21,533 nt of DNA, taken from contig JAEZOB010000056.1 in assembly GCA_023414355.1 (NCBI GenBank), positions 1 through 21,533 on the forward strand, written 5' to 3'. Positions 1-6,403 of the stretch are shown in pieces. Every line of letters begins with the position of its first letter. The stretch's first letter is position 1. The notes beneath the pieces are model-generated. The model saw only the letters and a program-made list of their open reading frames with translations. It had not been told where the DNA came from and did not search any database. The translations under genes and the position numbers were made by a program. This stretch comes from Bacillota bacterium (GTDB lineage Bacteria; Bacillota; Clostridia; Lachnospirales; Lachnospiraceae).

Positions 1-118
1 GGGAAAACAGGTAGGCTTATTAAGTGCACCTAAAAACTACTTATGGAACCATAAACATTAAAATAGCTCTAAATCAAGTAGTGGAGCGGAATTCATAGAA
101 TTCCACCCCAACACTTGA
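1..118. other. Non-coding stretch, possible mobile-element end
   Basis: No convincing gene lies in this left edge. Its right part is a strong inverted repeat (74-118), and the YeiH-like coding homology begins directly after it. Such an abrupt change from non-homologous DNA to the middle of a gene is what an insertion or deletion junction looks like. A minus-strand frame ends in a stop near 58 after residues WNSMNSAPLLDLELF, but it runs antisense into the YeiH remnant and I cannot assign it. No transposase is present, so the element idea is an inference. Confidence 0.25.
74..118. repeat. Inverted repeat, 21-bp arms, 3-nt loop
   Basis: Positions 74-94 and 98-118 are reverse complements at 17 of 21 positions, with ata as the loop. 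Both arms carry tcaagt at the outer end and ggaattc at the loop. Read as minus-strand RNA, three of the four mismatches become G-U pairs, leaving 20 of 21 paired, so any selected structure would be on that strand. It could be a transposon or MITE end, or a terminator for a lost neighbour; there is no T-run to support the latter. Confidence 0.6.
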
Positions 119-662
119 CAAAGAGCCGGTCTTTCTAACTCCGGCTTCGGCCTATTTGCCGGTACTGCAATTTTACGACACTTCTTCTGTCACCGCTGCA
201 GCATCGACATGGGATACCCTACATGGCACGAATGGAACTGTATTGGCATATGCAACCATAGTGAAATTAACAAGAACATTGGCAATTATTCCAATTACGT
301 TAGTACTCTCCTTCCTGCGAATCAGAAATGAAAAGAGAAAGAACGTCATCGGTCAAACAAAGGTATCTATCCGTAAGATATTTCCCATGTTCATTCTTTA
401 CTTTATTGTGGCTTCCATCATTACTACAATGATCACGAGTTTTTGTTCCGGTATCTCTTTAGCGGTTGCAGAAAGCAGTTTTGTCTTTCTAAAAAAATTA
501 AGTAAATTCTTTATTGTAATGGCGATGAGTGCCATCGGTCTGAATACAAATATCATTAAGCTGATTCAGAAGGGTGGAAAACCAATTATCATGGGATTTT
601 GTTGTTGGATTACAATCACAACTGTGAGTATTCTATTACAGAATTTGTTACAGCTTTTATAG
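119..662 (+). pseudogene. YeiH/UPF0324-family membrane transporter, 5'-truncated and frameshifted
   Basis: The C-terminal half of a YeiH-type putative anion exporter is recognisable: DTSSVTAAASTWD, then TIVKLTRTLAIIPITLVLSF and a series of hydrophobic helices ending IITTMITSFCSG..., MAMSAIGLNTNIIKLI and a final hydrophobic segment. Full-length members have over 300 residues, so roughly the first half is missing. The family sequence before DTSSV normally reads like FAGTAIND. Here GFGLFAGTAI lies in another frame (143-172) and the match moves by one base near 170-177, so one extra base breaks the frame. That upstream frame also meets a TGA at 116-118. Translation from TTG at 156 would give only a 168-residue stump. 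The gene converges on the TetR gene with 6 bases between them. The frameshift could be a sequencing error, but the truncation could not. Confidence 0.75.
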
Positions 663-668
663 TTCGGA

Positions 669-1283
669 CTAACATTCGTATCGGCTTAAAAAAGTAGAAA
701 TTATTTCATCAAGTATATTGTCAGCATATTTTAAGCTTTCACCGTCTGAGAATAAAGCGGACCAAGTCAGACAGCCTTCCACCATTCCGTAAAAAATTCG
801 AGCTGCAAGCTCCGGAGACTGAAAGTTAAGTTTATGATCCTCCTTTGCGGAGTTAAGCCAAATAATTAGTGCTTTATGGGGTTCATACTGACTTCGAGTA
901 GCTTTTCCAAAGTTAGTATCCATTAAAAAAACAGAGGTCAGTAATTTTGATAACCCTCTTCGTACAGGATCATTAATCAAATACAGTTCCGCTTCGGCAA
1001 ATGCCCAGAGCTGCTCCGTTAATGGTAGATTCTTAGAATATTCAATTGGTTTTATGTCATCTCTTTGTTTGAGAAAGTCTGCAACAATGGCTTGAAAGAG
1101 AATTTCTTTGCTTATAAAGTGATTATAGATTGTTCGCTTTGAAACACCTGCCACTTCCGCTATTCTATCCATACTTGAGCTATCAAAGCCATATTCGGTA
1201 AAAACCTTGACAGCACCATCTAGTATTATTTGACGTTTCATGCTGGTATCCCGTTTTTTTCTGTTCTTTGTTGTTTCTGGCAT
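669..1283 (-). CDS. TetR/AcrR-family transcriptional regulator
   Basis: This 204-residue protein has the standard TetR layout. The N-terminal three-helix DNA-binding domain spans about residues 17-63, with the recognition-helix signature VAGVSKRTIYNHFISKE at 44-60. A helical ligand-binding domain follows, with a C-terminal part like the AefR type (MVEGCLTWSALF near 167-178). The start at 1283 is chosen because GGGAGAG lies about seven bases upstream. It is transcribed divergently from the DUF4386 gene at 1481. Two copies of a TTACACT/AGTGTAA-like palindrome sit in the shared intergenic region, so it most likely represses itself and that membrane protein. The effector is unknown. Confidence 0.9.
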   Translation of the reverse strand: MPETTKNRKKRDTSMKRQIILDGAVKVFTEYGFDSSSMDRIAEVAGVSKRTIYNHFISKEILFQAIVADFLKQRDDIKPIEYSKNLPLTEQLWAFAEAELYLINDPVRRGLSKLLTSVFLMDTNFGKATRSQYEPHKALIIWLNSAKEDHKLNFQSPELAARIFYGMVEGCLTWSALFSDGESLKYADNILDEIISTFLSRYEC

Positions 1284-1304
1284 ATATAACTCTCCCTAAT
1301 TATT

Positions 1305-1322
1305 TTACACTTATTAGTGTAA
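1305..1322. promoter_or_regulatory. Palindromic operator 1, probable TetR site
   Basis: A perfect 7-bp inverted repeat TTACACT-tatt-AGTGTAA sits 22 bases upstream of the TetR start codon. A related site lies 40 bp further away (1345-1362). Size and position fit a TetR operator controlling the regulator's own gene; that it is bound by this regulator is inferred. Confidence 0.6.
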
Positions 1323-1329
1323 TTTAATA

Positions 1330-1358
1330 TTGACAATATTTATCTTACACTGTATAGT
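1330..1358 (+). promoter_or_regulatory. Sigma-70-type promoter of the DUF4386 gene
   Basis: TTGACA at 1330-1335 is followed by a 17-base spacer and TATAGT at 1353-1358. The leader to the ATG at 1481 is then about 115 bases. Operator 2 covers the -10 element, so repressor binding there would block initiation. Confidence 0.7.
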
Positions 1359-1362
1359 ATAC
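1345..1362. promoter_or_regulatory. Palindromic operator 2, probable TetR site
   Basis: TTACACT-gtat-AGTATAC has the same 7-4-7 geometry as operator 1. The left arm is identical and 5 of 7 arm positions are symmetrical. It overlaps the -10 box of the divergent promoter. Confidence 0.5.
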
Positions 1363-1480
1363 TTATTGATAATCGTTAATGCAAGCTATAAATCTTGAAG
1401 AACAGAAGGGTCCAATGCATGTATTCATGAAAGGAAATCTTTAAATTTATGGTTGCTGAATAAAATAAGGAGAATATATT

Positions 1481-2173
1481 ATGCAGACAAAAAAGAATGA
1501 GTACATAAGAAATAGATTTACAGTCGCTTTAGGTGTTGCGTTGTTTTTGCAGGCTATGACCTCTTTGATCAGCGGATCATTATTTCTTGGCCCTTTTACA
1601 GACAAAAGTGATATAGAAAAAATACTGCTCAGCACAGCCTCAAATCAAACGCTTGCAACTGTTTCCGTATTGTTAGACATTGTTACGGCTCTCGTCATCG
1701 TTTGCTTAGGAGTGTTACTATATCGCTTATTACGAAAAGTCAATCATGACTGTGCGATGATTGCATTGATGCTATATGTAGTGGAAGCCGGTATGCTAAT
1801 TGTAAGCAAATTCTTCGGATATGCCCTAATTCAGCTCAGCGGGGTCTATTCAGCAACCAGTGATAAAGAGCTTGGAGCATTAGGTAAAATATTACTTCAA
1901 ATGAAGGATTTCTCATATAATGTTCATATTATTCCTTTTGGAATAGGTGCTATTCTCTTTTATTCTTTGTTAGTAAAAAGTAAAGCTATTCCTACCTGGC
2001 TTTCGCTCTGGGGTCTGATCACGGTTGTTCCGGTACTCGTAGGTACATTTTTAAAGATATTTGGCGTTGATATACCGTTTTATATTATGCTGCCATATGC
2101 ACCGTTTGAATTTTTTGCAGGAGTGTTTATACTGATCAGAGGAATACCACATAAGGCCCTTGATAATATGTAA
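1481..2173 (+). CDS. DUF4386-family integral membrane protein
   Basis: The 230-residue product is almost wholly membrane-embedded, with about six hydrophobic segments (near residues 14-38, 53-77, 87-107, 144-165, 173-195 and 203-222). The pattern of a long first helix ending in a short SGSLFLGPF-like loop, and the late PIPTWLSLWG-like turn (here AIPTWLSLWG), match DUF4386 proteins of Firmicutes and Actinobacteria. Their function is unknown, and no catalytic residues are evident. AAGGAG lies eight bases before the ATG. The gene stands alone under a strong promoter and is divergent from a TetR regulator, an arrangement typical of membrane proteins induced by a small toxic or signalling molecule. 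It is followed by a hairpin. Confidence 0.8.
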   Translation: MQTKKNEYIRNRFTVALGVALFLQAMTSLISGSLFLGPFTDKSDIEKILLSTASNQTLATVSVLLDIVTALVIVCLGVLLYRLLRKVNHDCAMIALMLYVVEAGMLIVSKFFGYALIQLSGVYSATSDKELGALGKILLQMKDFSYNVHIIPFGIGAILFYSLLVKSKAIPTWLSLWGLITVVPVLVGTFLKIFGVDIPFYIMLPYAPFEFFAGVFILIRGIPHKALDNM

Positions 2174-2197
2174 GCAATGTAATCACATTGAGACATC

Positions 2198-2233
2198 AGT
2201 CTCGGGCAGCCATTTAGCTGATTGTTCGAGACT
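2198..2233 (+). terminator. Probable terminator of the DUF4386 gene
   Basis: Outer arms AGTCTCG (2198-2204) and CGAGACT (2227-2233) pair perfectly, and inner arms CAGC (2207-2210) and GCTG (2217-2220) pair inside them. TGTTTAAT follows. A smaller 6-bp hairpin (2175-2190) lies just before it. The T-run is short. Confidence 0.5.
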
Positions 2234-2244
2234 TGTTTAATAGA

Positions 2245-2273
2245 AAAGCATCCAGAGTAATCCTGAATGCTTT
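2245..2273 (-). terminator. Probable terminator of the MBL-fold gene
   Basis: AAAGCAT (2245-2251) pairs with ATGCTTT (2267-2273), and partial pairing continues inward. On the minus strand the stem is followed by TTTTCTATT, which suits the gene ending at 2331. Confidence 0.5.
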
Positions 2274-2330
2274 CAAACTTACAAATACATATGCGATATC
2301 TTGCTTTTCCAAATTCGGACACTCCCATTT

Positions 2331-3161
2331 TTACGGATTATATACAACACCTACATCATCTGAGGATTTATGAATTTTGCATGTTCCACCAAAATATACA
2401 TAATCTTCATCCTTATCAGTATTGATCCCGTCGATCACTTCTTTTACTGCCGCCGAATGCTCTTCATACAAGGAAGCGTCCTCGAAACCTTTCGCATGAC
2501 CATGTAATATGTAGTCATAATCATTTCTTATGATGCTCAATCTTTGCAAAGAAAGATAGAAATCCTCCATTGAAGTACAACTATCAAGCTGCATCCAGCA
2601 ATGTCTGTTAATACTGTCTCCGGTAAAAAGTACACGATCTTCTCTATCCAGTATGCATATTCCACCTTGAGTATGTCCCGGAATATCATATACTTCAAGA
2701 GTTGTTCCTCCTAAATCAAAGCTATCTCCCTCTTCTGTTGTCTTAAAAGTAACATCCTTTAGATTCGCACTCATATTCTGATACTGTGGATAACTATAGG
2801 ATAGCTCTGCAAGAGAAACATCATCAGGATGAATATACACTTCATCAAAATATGCATTTCCATACACATGATCAAGATGTCCATGTGTATTAATAACCAA
2901 AAGCGGAAGATCAGTTACCGTACGTACTACATTCTGAACATTCTCACTGCCATACATGGTATCAATTACAGCCGCCTTATTATTTCCTACAACAATATAT
3001 CCTGTAGCCTCACCATTATCATTCATCAACCATATATGATCAGATAACTGTGATACCTCTATTGTCGTAGGATTTTCTTGATTCTCGCAGGCCAATAACA
3101 GCGTTAATACCATACATAAACATAATAATCCAGTTGTTCTTGCTAATTTTTTCATATTCAA
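2331..3161 (-). CDS. Metallo-beta-lactamase-fold hydrolase, predicted lipoprotein
   Basis: Residues 1-25 form a lipoprotein signal: MNMKK, a hydrophobic core, and lipobox LLAC with the modified cysteine at 25. The enzyme should therefore be anchored outside the membrane. The MBL fold follows with the zinc ligands visible: THGHLDH (His93, His95, Asp97, His98), PGHTQG (His163), FTGD (Asp182) and LHGH (His220). An Asp in the third motif and a single-domain length of 276 residues are usual for glyoxalase II-like and other small hydrolases; the substrate is not evident. GGGAG precedes the ATG by about six bases. The gene is monocistronic and converges with the DUF4386 gene. It is unlikely to be a true beta-lactamase, because nothing outside the generic motif set points that way. 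Confidence 0.88.
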   Translation of the reverse strand: MNMKKLARTTGLLCLCMVLTLLLACENQENPTTIEVSQLSDHIWLMNDNGEATGYIVVGNNKAAVIDTMYGSENVQNVVRTVTDLPLLVINTHGHLDHVYGNAYFDEVYIHPDDVSLAELSYSYPQYQNMSANLKDVTFKTTEEGDSFDLGGTTLEVYDIPGHTQGGICILDREDRVLFTGDSINRHCWMQLDSCTSMEDFYLSLQRLSIIRNDYDYILHGHAKGFEDASLYEEHSAAVKEVIDGINTDKDEDYVYFGGTCKIHKSSDDVGVVYNP

Positions 3162-3197
3162 CTCCCATTCTCCAAGAAAAATATCACTTATTTCAAT

Positions 3198-3271
3198 CCC
3201 TCACATCTTCTATAGCCTGAAGTCCTCTTAGTGTGACACCCTCACATTTAAGCTTTTTTCTAAAGTCCTCT
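3198..3271. repeat. Imperfect direct repeat in the lipoprotein gene leader
   Basis: Units 3198-3228 and 3239-3271 share both ends: on the minus strand each starts AGAGGACTT and ends ATGTGAGGG, with variable bases between. Both lie 37-110 bases upstream of the ATG, within the likely transcribed leader. They could be paired regulator sites or RNA-level elements; neither is shown. Confidence 0.5.
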
Positions 3272-3338
3272 CCCTATTATCCATTAGGTAGTACATCATT
3301 ATAATATTGTATACGATTTGGTTAGGATTTACAATAGA

Positions 3339-3381
3339 ACCTCACTAACTCTACCCCACAACCTCACTAACTCAACCCACA
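3339..3381. repeat. Two-copy 22-bp tandem repeat
   Basis: ACCTCACTAACTC occurs at 3339-3351 and again at 3361-3373, each followed by a C/A-rich tail ending CCCACA. The spacing is exactly 22 bases, about two helical turns, which would suit two copies of a DNA-binding protein on the same face. It may equally be a chance local duplication. Confidence 0.5.
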
Positions 3382-3446
3382 GCTCTATCACAGGTACTGC
3401 ATCGCAGATGCCTGCGCTCTACCAGGACTTATTTTGAAAATAAAAT

Positions 3447-3491
3447 AAGGTTTCCAGCATTCGGTGTTTGAACCGAAATTCTGAAAACCTT
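3447..3491 (-). terminator. Rho-independent terminator of the LRR-kinase gene
   Basis: The long arms 3447-3465 (AAGGTTTCC...TCGGT) and 3472-3491 (ACCGA...AAAACCTT) pair almost fully around a six-base loop. On the minus strand the stem is followed by ATTTTATTTTC. It lies 135 bases past the kinase stop. Its stem resembles that of the terminator at 12481-12528. Confidence 0.8.
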
Positions 3492-3625
3492 CGATATATT
3501 CCTTAATCCAGCTTTCTAATATTAAGCAAATCGCTAACTCCTGAATGCTAGGATCCTCCGTTTTCACTTTACACAGATAATCCTCGTCGTAGTACTCCTG
3601 TAGCACATATAAAGTTATAAGAAAC

Positions 3626-6034
3626 CTATTCTACCAACTCAAATGTAAGGCTTCCAAGTTGCTCTCTGATCTCTCTCGCCTGATTCTGATTACAATATAC
3701 CTGCTTTAAATTCCTAACTTTCAGTAAAGGTGTATAATCACTGCACACAGAATCTGTCATAGAAATCATTGTAATATTGCTAAGCTTCTCAACCCCTGTA
3801 AGTTTCAGGTTCTTCAAATAAGAAATATAAAGCTGTTCGATAGTTGGATTGTCTAACCTGCTCAGATCCGTTTCTGCCCACATACCGCAGAGGTCAAGCA
3901 GATAGAGGGATTTCAGCGTAGAAAGCTTCGCCAGGTCAAATTCACCGCTGCCAAAGATCTTCAAGATACGGAGCTTTGTCAGCTTTGATATTCTGTCAAT
4001 TGCCTTCTCTGTAATAGCATTGTTCACTCCGGTAATAATCAGATTGTCCAATCCTGTCATTTCTTCCAGTCCAATGCAGTCCCCCATCTTACACTCAAAG
4101 AGGGAAAGATAGCATAGCGGCATATTCCTAATCCCATAGATACTGGTTACCTTTGTTGCCCCTAGATCCAGTCCCCATAGATTTTTCAGTACCGAAAGCT
4201 GAGTAATATCATTATTCATGATTGGATTTGCAGAAATATCCAGGTATCCCAGACAATCCATGGATAGTATAGGCTCCAGATTATCAATATTGTTGCTTCC
4301 AACCCCAAGCCTCGTCAGATATGGTAGCTTAGTTAATGGAGTAAGATCACTGATTTTTTGATTATATAAAGCCAATTGTTCCAGATTTGTCATATGCGAG
4401 ATATCTTCCAGCGTGGTAATCCCACCATTCCTCATGAACAACCCCGTATCATTATAATCCGAGCCAAGCATATATTGGCTTACTCCATATACAAAATGCT
4501 CGTCCCAATTACTATAGCTTTGCTCTCCACAAAGAAATAGTGATGTAATCCTTTTCAGGTCTCCATAGGTGACCGGTATCTTTGAGGATACTCCTCCAAG
4601 CTGATCACGTACTGCTTTTTCAATAAGTGCAGATTGAAATTTATAGGGCTCGTTCTCCTGAGAAGAGGCAGCTGGTGAATCAATCACTGAGGTTGTCTGA
4701 TCAGTGGCATCTTCCTTAGTCTGAGGCCTCATTGATGGATCAGGAGACAACGGTTCCTGTTTTTCTGTTACATCTTTACCTGTGTTTTGTGTTGTTTTTG
4801 TTTTCTTTTCATTTATCTCTGTAGCATCTGTACCGGTTGCTTCAGTCTCTGTTCTCTCCGGATTGGTTACCTCCGTTTCTGTATTCAAAACATCTGTAGC
4901 ACCAGCTTCTGATTGTGCTTCGTCACTCTGCTTCTCTGTTGCTTTTGAGCCTGATGAAGCATTTAAGGGCATACTTCTTTTGGTATGATTCGATGGATAG
5001 GATTCGCGATCTGTCAATTCCTCCTCTTCCTGCGCTTTTATCTCAGGCATTATCTCAGACACTTTGTCTTGCTGGGTATTCGCAGAAGCTTGTTCCAAGC
5101 TTTGAACATCAATAGGATTATCGTTATTAGCGTCAATGTTTCTTGGATTTTGTACCAAAAATAATCCACCGGCAAAAACAAACAACAGAACTGCTATTCC
5201 GGCAACTAAGTAAAAAGTAGATTTCCTTTTTTGCGATGCATGTAGTAATTGTATTCTTAAGTGCTTTACTGAAGCATACCTTTCTTTTGGCGAAAACTTA
5301 GTACAACGTTCAATTATTTTGTTGATACGATAAGGAAGATGATATTGATTTTTATCACGAATATCAAGATTTCCGGTTGCCATATAAAACATCAGAATAC
5401 CAATAGAATAAATATCAGATCTGGTGTCGGTCTGCCTAAACCCATATTGCTCGGGTGGAGAGGAAAGCGGTGTACCCATTACTACCGTATCCGCTTTTTT
5501 GTTGCTATTATAATGTTTGGCTATTCCAAAATCTATTAAGATACATTTTCGCTGCTTTGTAATAATAATGTTATCGGGTGTAATATCCCTGTGAATAATC
5601 GGGGGGGTCAGAGAGTGCAGATAGTGAAGTATCTCACAGAGTTGAAGCATGATATCAAGTAGCATTTCCTCACTCAGGTGCCCTTCCTCAGTCATTTCCA
5701 CCATTTCTGTTATGGTATCGCCTTCGATATAATCGCGAATCAGATACTGATTTTCCTTACACTTAATAAATTCATGCGCAACAATGATTCCGGGGTGAGA
5801 TAAGGTTTTATAAAGCTCATACTCCTCCTCCAAATTCTCTTGGCATTGATTGGGAACTGCCTTCAATACATATTTTTTCCAATTTGTTTTAGATGTAATT
5901 AAATAAACCTGTTTGGTAGCTGACATCTTTAAACAAGCTTTCACATCATATCTTGCGGTAATCTCATCCGGTAACTTATATCTATCCAACACATCGTTCT
6001 GGTATTCCTGATAGAAATCTAATACTGCGCCCAT
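3626..6034 (-). CDS. Membrane Ser/Thr protein kinase with extracellular leucine-rich repeats
   Basis: Residues 28-265 are a Hanks-type kinase domain with ATP-lysine Lys58 (YVLKAV), a helix-C glutamate around 69-71, catalytic HRDITPDN (Asp150, Asn155), DFG (168-170), SPPEQY (192-197) and DIYSIG (207-212). The usual glycine-rich loop is absent: CLKMSATKQVYL has no glycine. A single membrane helix lies at about 274-294, placing the kinase inside the cell. Residues 295-470 form a Ser/Thr/Glu-rich stalk. FQSALIEKAVRDQLGG begins an LRR cap, and about eleven LRRs of 20-24 residues (LEQLALYNQKISDLTPL type) fill roughly 545-802. Family members more often carry PASTA sensor repeats, so the LRR ectodomain points to protein or surface binding. 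GAGG precedes the ATG, and a good promoter lies 42-70 bases upstream. A run of seven Gs (5601-5607) sits just ahead of the HRD codons. Confidence 0.9.
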   Translation of the reverse strand: MGAVLDFYQEYQNDVLDRYKLPDEITARYDVKACLKMSATKQVYLITSKTNWKKYVLKAVPNQCQENLEEEYELYKTLSHPGIIVAHEFIKCKENQYLIRDYIEGDTITEMVEMTEEGHLSEEMLLDIMLQLCEILHYLHSLTPPIIHRDITPDNIIITKQRKCILIDFGIAKHYNSNKKADTVVMGTPLSSPPEQYGFRQTDTRSDIYSIGILMFYMATGNLDIRDKNQYHLPYRINKIIERCTKFSPKERYASVKHLRIQLLHASQKRKSTFYLVAGIAVLLFVFAGGLFLVQNPRNIDANNDNPIDVQSLEQASANTQQDKVSEIMPEIKAQEEEELTDRESYPSNHTKRSMPLNASSGSKATEKQSDEAQSEAGATDVLNTETEVTNPERTETEATGTDATEINEKKTKTTQNTGKDVTEKQEPLSPDPSMRPQTKEDATDQTTSVIDSPAASSQENEPYKFQSALIEKAVRDQLGGVSSKIPVTYGDLKRITSLFLCGEQSYSNWDEHFVYGVSQYMLGSDYNDTGLFMRNGGITTLEDISHMTNLEQLALYNQKISDLTPLTKLPYLTRLGVGSNNIDNLEPILSMDCLGYLDISANPIMNNDITQLSVLKNLWGLDLGATKVTSIYGIRNMPLCYLSLFECKMGDCIGLEEMTGLDNLIITGVNNAITEKAIDRISKLTKLRILKIFGSGEFDLAKLSTLKSLYLLDLCGMWAETDLSRLDNPTIEQLYISYLKNLKLTGVEKLSNITMISMTDSVCSDYTPLLKVRNLKQVYCNQNQAREIREQLGSLTFELVE

Positions 6035-6403
6035 CGCTGTTTACCTCAGTCAATTATCATGCATATTTTTAAGTAATTATAGCTCAGAGCCCATTTCTTG
6101 GCAATCGTTTTTTGGCAAGTTTCATCAAAATTTGGTATTTTTTATGATCCTTTTCATTCTACACGACAAAGCAAGTAAACTGTTCATTATAATATAAGCA
6201 GAAAAATAGGGCTTCAATATTGCTTCTTGATCTGCTTCCTTGTCATATCTGCATCAACAATCTATAAGAATGATGATGCAGATGTGAGCGTTAAGACAGT
6301 TGAAGTAATATATCAGCCCATTTTATATTGATCTACGGTAATGATGCTATTTTATATCTCTTAGTTCTACTCATCCATTTTATGCGTTATGATTTTTCTT
6401 ATC
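6035..6403. other. Intergenic region between kinase and giant protein genes
   Basis: It holds the kinase promoter (6076-6104). It also holds an inverted repeat with 13-bp arms, 12 of 13 matching (6244-6256, 6274-6286), separated by 17 bases. That repeat has no T-run on either strand and so is not a clear terminator for the giant gene. No coding region or other RNA gene is apparent. Confidence 0.5.
6076..6104 (-). promoter_or_regulatory. Promoter of the LRR-kinase gene
   Basis: On the minus strand TTGCCA (6099-6104) is followed by a 17-base spacer and a perfect TATAAT (6076-6081). The predicted leader is about 35 bases. The -35 resembles that of the HTH gene promoter (TTGCCG). Confidence 0.75.

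Larger units (their letters stand above)
3162..3446. other. Intergenic leader with two repeat pairs, no gene
   Basis: This stretch lies upstream of the minus-strand lipoprotein gene. It holds two separate direct-repeat pairs (3198-3271 and 3339-3381), listed on their own. A TATAAT-like box on the minus strand near 3298-3306 could be a -10 element, which would give a leader of about 135 bases, but no good -35 is seen. Confidence 0.4.

Noticed and set aside
58..159. Minus-strand frame ending WNSMNSAPLLDLELF as a transposase C-terminus
   Set aside because: It runs antisense into clear YeiH homology, so a transposase could not continue to the right. The resemblance cannot be confirmed.
3395..3440. 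tRNA-like string on the minus strand (TGGTAGAGCGCAGG, later GGGTTGAGT)
   Set aside because: It resembles a D-arm and a T-arm fragment, but no acceptor stem, anticodon arm or proper spacing can be built.
3388..3606. Minus-strand 72-residue reading frame just after the kinase gene
   Set aside because: It starts with GTG without a ribosome binding site and runs straight through the kinase terminator stem (3447-3491). The composition is not convincing.
6244..6286. Inverted repeat as the terminator of the giant protein gene
   Set aside because: The arms pair well, but there is no T-run on the minus strand and it lies more than 110 bases past the stop codon.
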